Source of the DNA: JAEUIE01 sp046350055
GTDB lineage: Bacteria; Planctomycetota; Planctomycetia; Gemmatales; HRBIN36
Length of the DNA stretch: 64,000 bases
Direction: 5' to 3'
Assembly (NCBI GenBank): GCA_046350055.1
Contig: JAXMBC010000001.1
Location: forward strand, 2,852,001 to 2,916,000
Shown here one piece after another: positions 42,963-54,600 of the stretch. Each line of letters opens with the position of its first letter. Within the stretch, counting starts at the first letter, position 1. The notes below the pieces were generated by a model. It made no database searches and had not been told where the DNA came from. It saw only the letters and a program-made list of their open reading frames with translations. The position numbers and the translations under genes were made by a program.

Positions 42963-43004
42963 CCCCTCACCCCTGGCCCCTCTCCCCGGTGGGGAGAGGG
43001 GAGG
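42963..43004 (+). repeat. CCCCTCACCCC palindromic repeat
   Basis: CCCCTCTCCCCGGTGGGGAG near the centre forms a hairpin. Near-copies lie at 48626-48667 and, shorter, at 63748-63779. Confidence 0.65.
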
Positions 43005-43026
43005 CGGCATGTTTGACTGAGGCATT

Positions 43027-43193
43027 GCCCGAAGGGCATATGGATATTAGGCCAGGGTTGCCGTGTATTCACGGCTACCCTGGGTATTCTTTGCGTAGCC
43101 CTTTCAGGGCATGGGCATCACCGTGATGGTAATGCCCCAGGGTAGCGACGAGTATGTCGCAACCCTGGGCTGTTATCCGTATGCCCTTCGGGC
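43027..43193 (+). repeat. nested inverted repeat, intergenic
   Basis: Outer arms GCCCGAAGGGCATATGGA (43027-43044) and its complement at 43176-43193 (one mismatch) enclose two further hairpins: CCAGGGTTGCCGTG..CACGGCTACCCTGG (43052-43084) and CCCAGGGTAGCGAC..GTCGCAACCCTGGG (43136-43169). Also GCCCTTTCAGGGC at 43098-43110. Together with 42963-43004 this fills the gap 42939-43250. Confidence 0.8.
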
Positions 43194-43250
43194 AAGGCCT
43201 CTGTGATCGCACCTGGTTGCAATCGCCGTTAGCAACGTTACACTGCACCG

Positions 43251-44513
43251 ATGTTCAAACGTCTGGGCTGGACGCTGCTTGTTCTTCTGCCGCTGGGTGG
43301 GTTGCTGGCGGGTAGCGCGCTGCGTGCGGATTATGCTGTGCGCTGGAGCACGTATTGCGAATACCCCATCACGACCAGATTGCTGGGCTGGCTGGAGGGG
43401 GGCAGGCAGTTGCTGCTGGGGGAATCGAAATACGATGAGAGTGGTGTCGATCGCGGGTTGGTAACTGGATTCATCCTCCTCGATACTGCCACGGGGGCAG
43501 TGCTGCAGCGTATCGCACTTCCCGAGGGCATGCATGCTGAACCCGGCATTCATCATTCCTACTGTCGGATGACAGCGGATGGTCAGGTGCTGCTGAGTGG
43601 TTGTCCGCAACGGGCGGACCTTCCCCATGAGTTTCAGGTCATGCGCTTCGACCTGGCAAGTCGAAAGGTTACCCAGCACTGGCTGACAGGGGGGCACTAT
43701 GCTACGGCCGGAGAGGCTTCGGGCACCTGTGTCGGCTTCGGTTACAGTGTACTCGGTGCACTCGTTTCCGATGGGTGCATGCTCCTGTGGCGGGGTGATT
43801 CGAAGAAGCCGACCGTGGTGCCACTGGATAGCTATGCAGAGGTGGGCCTCAGCCCGGATGGCCTGATGGCCCATGCTCGTCGCTTCAGAAATACGATGTC
43901 CGACCTGGTACTGTTCGATGTTGCCATGAAGACTGTCATTCAGGTCATCCCCGGGGTCTTTCATGAAGTGCACTGGATGGATGGTCACCAGAGCTTTCTC
44001 GCCTACACGTTTGATCCGGTCCAGCAGCGGAAGTATTGCCAGCGTTATGTTCGTCAGGGCCATGAGTATGTGGCGGATGAGGGCAGCCGGTTCAGTTTTG
44101 CCGGCATTGGCAACATGCAGCACCACGGCTGCTGGATCAGTCACACGTCGTCTGCACTCTCGCAACCAGCAAGGAAGTGGCTGGCAGATGTGTTCGGGGA
44201 AACGGGCAAGCCGCTTCTGGACAAGCTCTGGCCGCATGGCGACTATGTTTTGCTGCTGCATCCCGATACGGGGCACATCGTGCATGAGTACAAATTGCCA
44301 CAACAGCCGCGGGAAACCATCCTGCCACACCCGGACGGCTTGCGGATTGTCAGTCGGGGCGACTTCGTCATCCGTCTGCTGGAGTTCTCGCCGAGCCAGG
44401 TGTACCTGCCGGTACTGGGGTTCACCGCGGGGTGCCTGCCACTGGTGCTGGCGACGCTGTGGTATGTACGTCAACGAAAGAAACATGCCACGCTGCATTC
44501 AGTGTCTTCTTAG
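43251..44513 (+). CDS. membrane protein with propeller-like domain
   Basis: 420 aa. N-terminal membrane anchor (WTLLVLLPLGGLLAGSALRA) and C-terminal membrane helix (VYLPVLGFTAGCLPLVLATL) with a basic tail. Between them are WD/β-propeller-like strands (GYSVLGALVSDGCMLLWRGD, YAEVGLSPDGLMAHARRF). No catalytic motif is seen. Its role is unknown. Confidence 0.7.
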   Translation: MFKRLGWTLLVLLPLGGLLAGSALRADYAVRWSTYCEYPITTRLLGWLEGGRQLLLGESKYDESGVDRGLVTGFILLDTATGAVLQRIALPEGMHAEPGIHHSYCRMTADGQVLLSGCPQRADLPHEFQVMRFDLASRKVTQHWLTGGHYATAGEASGTCVGFGYSVLGALVSDGCMLLWRGDSKKPTVVPLDSYAEVGLSPDGLMAHARRFRNTMSDLVLFDVAMKTVIQVIPGVFHEVHWMDGHQSFLAYTFDPVQQRKYCQRYVRQGHEYVADEGSRFSFAGIGNMQHHGCWISHTSSALSQPARKWLADVFGETGKPLLDKLWPHGDYVLLLHPDTGHIVHEYKLPQQPRETILPHPDGLRIVSRGDFVIRLLEFSPSQVYLPVLGFTAGCLPLVLATLWYVRQRKKHATLHSVSS

Positions 44514-44600
44514 CAGCGATGCTGACACTCACTGACCTCTCATGGCACTTCGCTAACTATTCCTTATGATGAATAGGTAACAGTTGATGAGACACAGTTG

Positions 44601-45122
44601 GTGAATACCCCGCGGAATACCTCCCGAGATTCGCTGCAGCGGTGCTGGGATATCGTCAGCCGTCTGCTGTGGGCGGGTCTGTTCCTCATCCACCTGATTC
44701 CCCTGGCGACTGTTGTGACCCGGCTGGTGGCTGGGCCCAGTCTGTATCTTGTTCTCTCGCTAGCCGCGATACTGGGGATCATGTCGGTTGCCTTGCTCAA
44801 GGCGATCGATGTTCCCCTGCTGCGGTTTCCGCTGTCGTTCCGGAAGTGCTGCACCCTGATCATACTGGGGCTGTTCTTTCATGGTGATGTGGTGGCGAAG
44901 AAGCTGCCTGACATCATGGTGGTGGAATCGACGATGTATGTGCTGGTAGCCCTGGTGGCTGCCAATCGCAAGGTCCGCTGTGCTGTGCTGAAGCTGGTGC
45001 AGACCACGGGCTTGCAGTTGCGGGAATCGATGTACGCGTGCGTGGAAGAACTGGCACCCACGCCGCTGGTTCCTGTTCATGTTCTGCTGGCCGCGCCACG
45101 TCCTCCTCCTGCGCAGCGTTAA
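44601..45122 (+). CDS. multi-pass membrane protein of unknown function
   Basis: 173 aa from GTG 44601 (a TTG at 44598 is also open). About four hydrophobic segments: LLWAGLFLIHLIPLATVVTR, LYLVLSLAAILGIMSVALL, CTLIILGLFFHGD, VLVALVAANRK. The tail is Pro-rich. No family recognised. Confidence 0.6.
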   Translation: MNTPRNTSRDSLQRCWDIVSRLLWAGLFLIHLIPLATVVTRLVAGPSLYLVLSLAAILGIMSVALLKAIDVPLLRFPLSFRKCCTLIILGLFFHGDVVAKKLPDIMVVESTMYVLVALVAANRKVRCAVLKLVQTTGLQLRESMYACVEELAPTPLVPVHVLLAAPRPPPAQR

Positions 45123-45346
45123 ATCCTACCTGATCGTTGATCCTGCACCCTGCTGCTGACGTGTTACACGTTGGCACGGCGGTGGCAAATCGTCTCCACT
45201 TCATTCATTCAGACGCATGACGTCCGGTTTTCGCGCGGTCGGCGGCTCGGCAGAAGCCTTGCCCTCCCACCGCTCACCAGCCGCCATGCGCTGAACTTCC
45301 ACGCACATACGTCCGGGAGGCACCAGTCTCCCGAGGAGGATTGTTC

Positions 45347-46483
45347 ATGTCTCTATCTCGTCGACGAGGTTTTACCCTGATTGAACTGCTGGTGGTGATT
45401 GCGATCATCGCCCTGCTCATGGCGTTGCTCCTGCCCGCCATTCAAAAGGTGCGGGAGGCAGCGAATCGGATGCTGTGTTCCAGCAATTTGCGGCAGATCG
45501 CCATCGCGGCCCATAACTATCACAACGATTACGGTCGCCTGCCGCCGGGCTACCTGGGACCGATCCCGAACGAGCAGCCTATTCCTGCGCCGGGGTCGCC
45601 GTTACCGAATAACTGCCAGCAGGTGGGTGTGCTGGTATTCCTGCTGCCGTACCTGGAGCTGGACAATCTCGCCAGGCAGATTGTTAACCCTGTCGCGCCG
45701 TTTTCTCCGATGAACCTCAACCTGGGCAGCGTGGGCCTGCCCTGGTATCTGCCGGGTTCCAGCAATCCCAATTACGCCGTGGCCCAGGCCAAGGTGAAGC
45801 TCTTCCTCTGCCCCAGCGATACGCCGTTCGAGGCGAAGACCGGCGTGACCATGTCGCAGCATGTGTACAACAACAATGTCGGGTTCGGTTACAACATTAC
45901 CTTTGTACCGTTCAGTAACTCTGCCAGTGATGCCATCCCCAATCTGGGTCGATCCAACTATTTTGGTTCCGCCGGGGTGACGGGGCGTGGCGTGAACACT
46001 GTTACGCCGATTCCCATTCTTACACCTCCCTACACCTGGACGACGTTTGAAGGCGTGCTGACCAACCGCTCGCAGTTGACGCTGGGGCAACTCACGGTGC
46101 AGGACGGCACGTCGAATACCCTGATGTTCGGCGAATCGTCTGGTGGCAATGAGCCGATCTATCCACCCCTGTCGCTGGATCCGATCACGACCCGGCATTA
46201 TGAGGCCTGCTGGATGGGAGCCGGGGCATTGCCGACGATTGCTGGGCTGGGAGTAGGTCGGGAAGCTCCCTGGTGGGGTTTCGCCAGCCGGCATCCTGCA
46301 GTGGTCATGTTCGCATTTGGTGATGGCTCGACCCGAGGCATTCGCAAGGGTACCTCGGCGGTGCTGCGGAACACGGCACCCGCCGGGTTCAACATTCCGC
46401 TGCCTGCCGACTGGCTGCTCTTCCAGCAACTGGCCGGTCGTCGCGATGGTCTGAATGCGGATACCGGCACGCTGCTGGATTAA
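45347..46483 (+). CDS. DUF1559 pseudopilin (H-x9-DG family)
   Basis: 378 aa from ATG 45347, GAGGAGG upstream. Type IV prepilin-like start RRRGFTLIELLVVIAIIALL, cleaved by prepilin peptidase after the Gly; then VREAANRMLCSSNLRQIAIA, the DUF1559 core, and HPAVVMFAFGDGSTRGI (H-x9-DG). Planctomycete genomes encode dozens of these surface/secretion pseudopilins. A terminator and a 47-aa lipoprotein follow. Confidence 0.95.
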   Translation: MSLSRRRGFTLIELLVVIAIIALLMALLLPAIQKVREAANRMLCSSNLRQIAIAAHNYHNDYGRLPPGYLGPIPNEQPIPAPGSPLPNNCQQVGVLVFLLPYLELDNLARQIVNPVAPFSPMNLNLGSVGLPWYLPGSSNPNYAVAQAKVKLFLCPSDTPFEAKTGVTMSQHVYNNNVGFGYNITFVPFSNSASDAIPNLGRSNYFGSAGVTGRGVNTVTPIPILTPPYTWTTFEGVLTNRSQLTLGQLTVQDGTSNTLMFGESSGGNEPIYPPLSLDPITTRHYEACWMGAGALPTIAGLGVGREAPWWGFASRHPAVVMFAFGDGSTRGIRKGTSAVLRNTAPAGFNIPLPADWLLFQQLAGRRDGLNADTGTLLD

Positions 46484-46494
46484 CTCTGTTCATC

Positions 46495-46520
46495 ACGCCC
46501 CAGCGATGTAGCTGGGGCGT
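46495..46520 (+). terminator. hairpin after the DUF1559 gene
   Basis: ACGCCCCAGC, loop GATGTA, GCTGGGGCGT, followed by GTTCTTCTAT. A 10-bp perfect stem 11 bases after the stop. Incomplete termination would allow expression of the small lipoprotein downstream. Confidence 0.8.
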
Positions 46521-46544
46521 GTTCTTCTATATGGGAGATACTCC

Positions 46545-46688
46545 ATGCGGATATGCGTGTTTGTGTTGATACTACTGGCCGGTTGTTCCTCGCAGGGCAA
46601 AGTCGAGGTGCCTCGCGATAGTAAACCCGCCCCTACGGAAATGCCCAAGGTCCGCAGCGCGGGCGAGGGCTTTAAGCCGGGGAGTTAA
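46545..46688 (+). CDS. 47-aa lipoprotein
   Basis: Start ATG 46545, with GGGAG eight bases upstream. MRICVFVLILLAGCSSQGK: a short lipoprotein signal with lipobox LAGC (Cys 14), then a charged, Pro-rich tail ending in GFKPGS. Too short for standard gene finders. Small lipoproteins often follow DUF1559 pseudopilins in planctomycetes, so a linked role is likely but not shown. Confidence 0.75.
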   Translation: MRICVFVLILLAGCSSQGKVEVPRDSKPAPTEMPKVRSAGEGFKPGS

Positions 46689-46889
46689 GTCGGGATCATA
46701 ATGACGTGTGAAAGTCATTCAACCAATGTGAGGGATGTGCTGCTTCCATAGTGGAAGCAGTGCAATCCACCCGTAGGCGCCATGATAGATGTTTCAAGAG
46801 GATGAGATTATTCTGATGCATAATAGTTGTGCATATGGGACGAGGATCGGATATGTTCAATACCAGAGAATTACTCTGGGAGTAGGAAA

Positions 46890-48587
46890 ATGCGATTTAC
46901 TGAGTCGAGTGCTGTACTAAAGGTGAGGGCAATAGCCGGCACCTATGTGGTTATTCTTGCCTGGGATTTTATGCCAGGGCAAACAAACAAACGGGCGGGC
47001 TTGCTGGGGTTTGCCATCGAACGGACAGAACTGAATGCAGCTGGTGAGGTGGTAGAATCGTACTGGATGCGGAGCATCAAGCGGTTTAAGGATAAGGACA
47101 AGGGCTATCCCCCCGGTACGCCAGTCTCTACGGCAGATCATCCGATTCAGTCGTTTCAATGGGGGGACTACACCGCGCGTGCCGGTCACCATTATCGATA
47201 TCGCATCGTGCCGACGTATGGTACACCCAAGATGCTGGAACTAGACCATGATTCTAGTGTGACAGTGAGTGTCAACACCGAGCGGGAAGCTGGAAATCTG
47301 GCGGGAGCGGCGGCGGGAAGTATCCGCCATGATATCTATTTCAATCGGGGGGTGATTGGCTCGCAGGCCTATGCGCGCGAGTTTGGCAATAAGCCGCCCA
47401 AGGCAAACGAACCCGGGTCACCAGAGATGGTATGGCTTTCTCGCGGCTTGTTTGAAGCGATGCAGCGATTCATCGGGCTGGCAGTAGATGAGAAATATGC
47501 ACTACGGGCAGCGGTGTACGAATTCCATTATCAACCGATAGCTAATGCGTTTGCGAAAGCATATGAAGCGGGTGCAGATGTCAAAATTGTCTATGATGCA
47601 GAAAGTTCCTACAAGGTGGAGAACGAAGGAACGCTGGATCATGCCGGATTGATCGCCGCAGGAGTAGCCATACCCCGAACCGTGAGCGAGGGCATCCGCC
47701 ATAACAAGTTCATTGTGTTACTGAAGGAGAATGTGCCGGTGGCCGTCTGGACCGGGTCCACGAATATCTCAGCAGGCGGGATATTTGGTCATTCCAATGT
47801 TGGCCATATTGTGTGGGATGGAGATGTAGCCCAGTCCTATCTCGACTACTGGCAGAGGTTGGCTGATAACCTGACGCCGACCAAGCTACGACCGTTGAAT
47901 CGGGAAGCTACACCTACCCCGGCGGGGAAGACACCCAAAGAAAGTGTGGTGCCTCTTTTCAGCGCACGCGATGAGAAAGAGAGCACGACCACATTGCAGT
48001 GGTACGCGGACCGCATGGCGGAGGCGAAACAGATCGTCTGCTTTACTGTCGCCTTTAACCTGGACCAGCTCTTTCAGGAAGTGATTGCCAAAGACAATGA
48101 TGTGCTGCGCTACATTGTCAAGGATGACGATCTGGGAGACGGCGAAATAGTGGGAGTGGATCGCGACGTGCTGTTTGCGGCAGGGGGATACCTGGGGGAA
48201 GACGCCCTGGCGAACTTCCTGGCAGAGCGGGACAATCCTTTGAACACGAACGACTATATTCACAACAAGTTTATGCTGGTCGATCCGCTAGGCAAAGACC
48301 CGCTGGTGGTGACCGGATCTGCGAATTTCAGCCGACCGTCGCAGCGTATCAACGATGAAAACATGCTGGTAATCCGTGGCGATACTCGCGTAGCTGATAT
48401 TTATTTTGGTGAGTTCATGCGCGTGTTTGATCATCACTATGCAAGATACCTGGTGAAGAAACTCACAAGCGCAGGTACGCATGATCCCCAGGCCGGATAT
48501 CTGAAGGAAGAGGCGAAGGACTGGGTGCCCAGTCATTTCATGGCTGACAGTTACAAGGCGAAACGACGGAAGTACTTTGTGGGGTAG
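46890..48587 (+). CDS. phospholipase D-like protein with two HKD motifs
   Basis: 565 aa from ATG 46890 (AGGAAA upstream). An N-terminal fibronectin-like β-domain (to about 150), then two PLD half-sites: IRHNKFIVLLKENVPVAVWT followed by GSTN, and YIHNKFMLVDPLGKDPLVVT followed by GSAN. No signal peptide. The catalytic His and Lys are present in both halves, so it should be active as a phosphodiesterase/phospholipase or nuclease. Confidence 0.85.
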   Translation: MRFTESSAVLKVRAIAGTYVVILAWDFMPGQTNKRAGLLGFAIERTELNAAGEVVESYWMRSIKRFKDKDKGYPPGTPVSTADHPIQSFQWGDYTARAGHHYRYRIVPTYGTPKMLELDHDSSVTVSVNTEREAGNLAGAAAGSIRHDIYFNRGVIGSQAYAREFGNKPPKANEPGSPEMVWLSRGLFEAMQRFIGLAVDEKYALRAAVYEFHYQPIANAFAKAYEAGADVKIVYDAESSYKVENEGTLDHAGLIAAGVAIPRTVSEGIRHNKFIVLLKENVPVAVWTGSTNISAGGIFGHSNVGHIVWDGDVAQSYLDYWQRLADNLTPTKLRPLNREATPTPAGKTPKESVVPLFSARDEKESTTTLQWYADRMAEAKQIVCFTVAFNLDQLFQEVIAKDNDVLRYIVKDDDLGDGEIVGVDRDVLFAAGGYLGEDALANFLAERDNPLNTNDYIHNKFMLVDPLGKDPLVVTGSANFSRPSQRINDENMLVIRGDTRVADIYFGEFMRVFDHHYARYLVKKLTSAGTHDPQAGYLKEEAKDWVPSHFMADSYKAKRRKYFVG

Positions 48588-48625
48588 GGTAATAGGAAAC
48601 ACGTAGGGCTTCGCCGTAGAAAATC

Positions 48626-48667
48626 CCCCTCACCCCCGGCCCCTCTCCCCGCTGGGGAGAGGGGAGG
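48626..48667 (+). repeat. CCCCTCACCCC palindromic repeat, second copy
   Basis: Near-identical to 42963-43004, including the upstream AGGGCTTCG. The CTCTCCCCGCTGGGGAGAG hairpin lies just after the PLD gene and before the 3' end of the giant gene. Confidence 0.65.
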
Positions 48668-48673
48668 TCGTAG

Positions 48674-51600
48674 TTATTTCACCTGCCTCTGCAACTCCTC
48701 TACCCGTTCGTTCACTCGCAAGTTGTTGAAGCGCTGGTGCCAGGGTTTGGCGGGTTTGCGGAGCTGGTCGAGGGTGGCTTTGGCGTCGGGCCAGCGTTGG
48801 GTGTGGACGTAGGCAGCGGCGAGGCCGAGCAGACCTGACGGGTCTTCTGCCCGGTAGTCGCGGGCCAGCTTCCAGTGGATAATCGCGTCGTCCCAGCGGT
48901 TCTGGCCTTCCCGCACTTTGGCCAGGGCCATTTCGCTGTCGGCATCGTTGGGCAGCACTTCGATGAGCGAGGTGTAAGCCCGCTCGGCAGCGGCGCTGTC
49001 CTTCATCTTGGTGAGACGGTCGCCCAGCTCCTGCCACGTAGCAGTTTGCCGGCTGACGAACTCGGAACGATGCAGTGCCGCGGCGAGCGCTTCGGCGGGC
49101 TGGTTCAGGGCATCGAAGGCCTGGATGAGCAGCTTGCTGGCGGCATCGTCGTCGGGCTTGATCTCGAGGATCGTTTTCAACTGCGAGACAGCCAGGCCGT
49201 GCTTCTGCTGTTCGAGCAGCACCTCGGCGAGGACGCGGCGGAGGAGCACATTCTCCCGGCCAGCATTCTTGCGAGCGGTATCATCGAGCCGGGTGATGAC
49301 GACCTGCGGATCTTTGGCCCGACGCATCACGGTACGCAGGCAGTCGAGTACATCGCTGCGCTGCTGGAAGCTGCCGCCCCAGATGACGATGGCGGAGCTG
49401 ATGCTCTCCAGAGCCGGGCCGGTCTTGTCGAGTTCGACGAGGGTGAGGGCCTGGAAGCGGTAGTAGTTCCAGAGGTTGTCCATCCGTAGCGTCTTATCAG
49501 CCTGGCGATAGAGGGGGATGAGCTTGGCGTAGAGGCGCTCCGCATCGTGATAGAGGGCGGTGTGGTAGCAGGTCAGTGCCACCTGGGACATGTCGCTCAG
49601 CGACGGCCATTCACCCTTGGGAGCGAAGCGGGTTTCGAGGTCAGCCAGGGTACGCTGCAACGGTTCACGCTGGTTCAGGGCGTGATAGCAGGTCATCAGG
49701 TTCAGGCCATAGTGCAGGGCTGGCCGGCTGCGGAAGAGGGGTAGCAGTTCCCTGACAGCTTCCTCGTGACGGTTCCGTTCCATCAGGATGCTGGCCAGCA
49801 GATACTGGATGCCTTCGTCGAAGGCAGCGGTCGTGCGGATGCTCTTGAGGAAGTCGATGGCCCTGGCAGGCTGGTCGATACCCGAGCGCAGGTACTGGGC
49901 GACCCGTTCCGCGAGGGACTTGTTCGGCTCGCGGCTGGTGAAGACCGTGATGGCGGCAGCAGCGAAGGCTTCCTCCTTTTCGGCCCAATAGTAGTTGTGT
50001 CCCTTCATAAAGGATTCACTCTGCTGGTTGCCGGTGAGGAGGTAGTTGCTCAGCCGCTTGAGGACGATCTGGAAGTAGCGGTCGAGGATGACGGTGTCCT
50101 TGACCTCAGGCCGCCAGGCAGCGAGTTGCCCGTGGTACGCATCCCAGCCATCGTAGGGCAGGCGTCGGACGCTGAACGGGGCCCGGTCATATTCATCCAG
50201 CAGGAACTTCATTGCTTCGCGGGCACCGACGATGTCGTGGACGGTGGAGGCAAAGGTGGTGACGATGTCGCGGCGCTGGTAGCCCAGGGCTTTGAGTACC
50301 GGGACGATACGCTGGGTGAGCATGACCAGGCAGTCGGGCTGCACCGTCCGTTCATTGAGCCGCCTGGCATCGTGGTACAGGGTGTTGAGTTGATGCAGGT
50401 AGTGCGTGCGGCGGTCCAGGGTACGGGCGGTGAGGGCTTCGTTCTCGAAGAGGGTTTCGAGAGCACGGTAGAGTGGGGTGCCGGTGCCGAGGCTGACGGT
50501 GCCCTTGTTCTGGTAGGCCCGCAGGTAGATGGCATGCAACTGCTGCTTGAACCACTCGCGGGAAGCAGTGGAGTAGCCGGGCCGGGCCAGTTCCTGCTGG
50601 GCGAGGGCTTCGGTGGCCTGTTCGTGCCCGATGCTCATGTTAAGGTATGCTCCGACGATCTGCTGGCTGAATTCGGGCAGCAGGCCACTGGGCTGATGGG
50701 CACGCACTTCGCAGATCATCTTCTCCAGCAACTGGAATGGCTGGGGATGGTACAAGCTGTAGTAAAAGGCTACGGTTGCTCGTTCAGGGGAGCCGGGCTT
50801 GGTGAGTTCCATGAGCTTCGAATAGACGGTTTGCAGTTCTTCCTTCCAGGCTGCGTGGTCTTCCTGATGAAGCTGCAGAATGAGCTGGGCAAGGGCCGCA
50901 GGCTCTTCGGGGTGCCAGGAATGTTTCATGGCCCGCTGCAGGCACTCGATGGCCAGCTTGGCATGGTCGCCGGGCTGATTGATCTGGGTAGCAGCTTTGC
51001 GATGGAGGAACGCCTGGAGAAGATCGAGGACACGGCGATCCACGTTTGAGGTGGTGCTTTGCCGCAGCAGGGAGATTCGTTTGCTGAGTTCATCGAGCGT
51101 GGCTTCTTCCTGCAACACGCTGATGAGTTGCCGCCAGCTTTGAAGGAGTTGATACACATTGCCGGGCGTGTGGCCGAGGGTGCCGTCGGCCAGGCCAGTC
51201 AGGAGGCGGAAGTCCTTGGTGGCTTCGTAGAGGGCCTGCACCATGTGGAAGTAGTTGGTGGGGCTCTGTGTCTTGCGGAAGAGTTCGGGGATGACGAGGA
51301 AGGTATCCTCGTTCAGGCTGCTGGGCACGCCTTGCCCCTGGCGGCTGACGAGGGCGTGTTGCTTTTGCAGGAAGCCGTAGAGTGCCTGTTCAGAAGCGGT
51401 GGCATACTGTTCGACCTTGGCCTGCCGATGGCGGGCTTGTTCATTGAGCACGAGGAGCCAGTCACTGAGGGCACGCCAGTCGGCGGGGGCGAGTTCATCG
51501 TCCGCCTTCACCTTTTCGAGCAAGGCGACAGCTTCCTGCAAGCCACCCCGTTCGGCCTGCAGATAGGCGAGCATCAGCCGGTACTGCTGATCGGTGCCAG

Positions 51601-54600
51601 AGGTTAGCACCCACTCGCGCAGGCTGGCTTCCAGTTCCTTCGGCTGGTCGAGGGCGATGAGCAGCCGCTGCCAGTTGGCACGCCAGTAGTCGTTTGCCGG
51701 CTCGGCAGAAAGCTTGCCGATGAGGAAGGTCTTGAGCTTCTCCGAAGCCGCGGGTTGCTGGGCTTTGGGCAGCGTAGCCAGGTAGGTGAGCACCGTCAGA
51801 TGGCGATCACGAAGACCCTCGTAAAGCAGGGCGGTGCGGAATTGATCCAGCTCGTCGAAAGTCTTGATGTCTTCGGGCTTGACCTTGGTGGCAGCGGGGA
51901 GTGCCTCGAAGGCGCTCCAGGTGGAGGCAGCGAGGCCTGCGGGGGCTTCGCCAGCCTTAATGCGATGGAAGATTTCCTCGGCTGCAATCCAGGGAACAAG
52001 CGGAGTAAGCTGCACGACGTCACGCTGCTGCAGGCGGACGGCGACCTGGCGATGGGCTTCACGGGTGGCGGCGGTTTGCTGTTCCTGGAGCTTGACGCGG
52101 TCGAGCTTTTCCTTGTCCTTGATGGCGGCGTGTAGTTTGCTGGTGCGGTCCTGCAGCAGGCGTTCGACCAACTGCTGGAAGCGAGTGATCCGGGCATAGA
52201 GGATCGTGGTGCCAGGCTGCTCGGGGGCATCGAGTTGCGGGAGCAGATTGAACAACTCGGTTTCGATAGCAGCAGTCAGTTCCTGGGAGAACAGGTGGTG
52301 ATACAGGCTGCTCCGCAGGCCCAGGTGATATTCCGGGGCTTCCTGCACCAGGCGTTCCCGCAGGAAGGGGAGGTAGCCGGTGGAATCGACGCGGGGCAGC
52401 ACCTGGCTGAGGAGGTTGCCCATGGCATGTTTGGCCTTGGGGTCGTTCAGGCTGCTCCAGCGGGTCTTGAGACGGGCCGCTGCGGTCGCCCACTGGGCCT
52501 GGTGCTGCCTGGTCATCTCCGGGTTGCGCGAGGAGGTGTAGTGGCTGTACTGCAGGAGCACGTTGAGCTGTTCGATGGTCAACTCGCTGGCAGCATCAGC
52601 CATGCGGGCAGGCAGGCTTTCCCGCAGGGCGATACCCCGGGCACTGTTGCCAGCAACGCTCGAGAGGACTTGCTGGATGTAGTTCACCTGGCGTGGGTCG
52701 AGGAGGTGAGCTTCCGCGAATGCGATGAGTGGGGCATGGAGCCGTTCGTCGAGCTGCTGTTGCTGGCGGTGCCACTGGTGCTCAAAGCCGAAGTAGGTCT
52801 GATGCAGGGCGACGCTGAGGGCGGACTCGAACTGACGATCCTGCACGGTGCCTGACTTGGGGCCGGGGCCAGCGACGATCCAGGCAAGCTGGGTGCGGTG
52901 GAACTCTTTTTCCTGTTCGGTGAGGATGAGGGCGAGGAGATAGGCCTGGTGGGCCAGCCGCTGGTTGGGCTGTCGTTTCACCCACGTGGAGGCAAGGGTG
53001 AACATCTCGGCAAAGTGGCCCATCTCGTGCAGTTTGGAATAGAGTTGCTGCCAGTACTGCTGGCTGTCGTCTTCGCTCAGGAAGACCTGCCGCTGGGGTT
53101 CGAGCAGCATCATGAAGTGGCGGTAGGCGAGGTCGTAATCATTGACTTGCAGAAGGGTGCTGAAGTAGCTCCACTGCACCGAGGCATCGTAGACATCGCT
53201 GGTGGCCAGCCTCTTCCACAGGGCGAGGGCTTCCTCCCGGCGGCCAGCGTTGGCGAGGTACTGGGCCTGCTGTTTCTGCCTTTCGCGGGGCAGACGCAGG
53301 TGAGCGGGCTGACGCTGGTACGGAGCGGCATGAGCCTCGAGGTAGCGGAGCATTTCGTTTGCCGAGGCGACACTGCTCAGCTGGTTCTGGAGGAAGTGGA
53401 AGCGCGACCAGTCGTCGTTCTGGCTGGGCAGCGGTTTCTGGATCAACTCGGCGGTCTGCTTCCAGATGTCGTTCTGCATGTTCGCATGATCGCGGCTGGC
53501 GTATTGCACGAGCAGGCGGATGAGCGGTACGACGGTGTATTGCTTGGGTAGCTTTTCGAGCTGGGCCAGATGCTCACGCACGCGCGGCCATTGCTGGGTG
53601 GCAGCGTAATGGCTGAGCATCACCAGGTGTGGCATGGCACCGCCCGGGCCACCGGGAGCAACGGCTTGCTTGGCTTCAGTCAGGGTGAGCAGCGGGGCGG
53701 TGAGCATGAAGCAGTCGGCTTGCAGCTTCTTCGCCTCGGCTAGCTTCTGAACCATGAGGTTGGGGGCGATGGCCTGCACGTGCTGAACGCTCTGGCTGAC
53801 GAGGCGGCCTTGAGCATCAGTGACCGTGTGTCGAGTCGCCCACCAGCGGCCAGCGACCTGCTGGAAGTCGGCGAAGGTCTCGGTAGATTGGGTCTTGCCG
53901 GCGTTCAGATGTTCGACCTTCACCAGTACCTTGCGCTGCGTATCGATGTACCAGTGTACCGAGAGTGTTTCCGGATAGGTCAGGGTGATGCGGATGAGGT
54001 TGTCAGGCAGCTTGTCCAGCTTCGCGGGGAGCTGGCCATAGGTAGCAACGATGTCTTCGAGTGACCGGTCGGACCAGGCGATGGGCAGAAGCTCCTGTTC
54101 AGGCTGGGAACTGGACCGGCTGCGACCGGTGAGGTAGGCCAGGTTGAGGATGGTACGTTCCGTGGGGGTGCACCATTCGAGCAGCGTGGGACTTTGGTCG
54201 CTGGCCTGGATGGTGTGCCAACCGAGTGCGCTGAGGTATTCGGTACGTTTGCTGAGGTTGCTCAGAGCCTGCCGGCGGACATCGTAACTTTCGGTCACGC
54301 GGTCAATCAGCAACGCAGCCCCCTCGAGCTTGCGGACGGCAGCACGCTGATCGAGCGACTGGAGGATGGCGGTGACCTCGGGCGACCACACCGGCGGCTT
54401 GGCCACACTCGGCCTGGCGATGAGCGGGGCAGGGGCCTGGCTGGGGAAGAGTTGCTGGAGGTTGAGAGGGTTGGGGTAGGGGCTGCGGCTGTAACCTTGC
54501 ATACGCCGGCCAGCGTAGGCACCACTCATGACACGCAAATCTGGCCTGGACGCCAGTATAGCGTTTGAATCGTAGAAGAAGAGTTGATCCTTGCTCTTAC

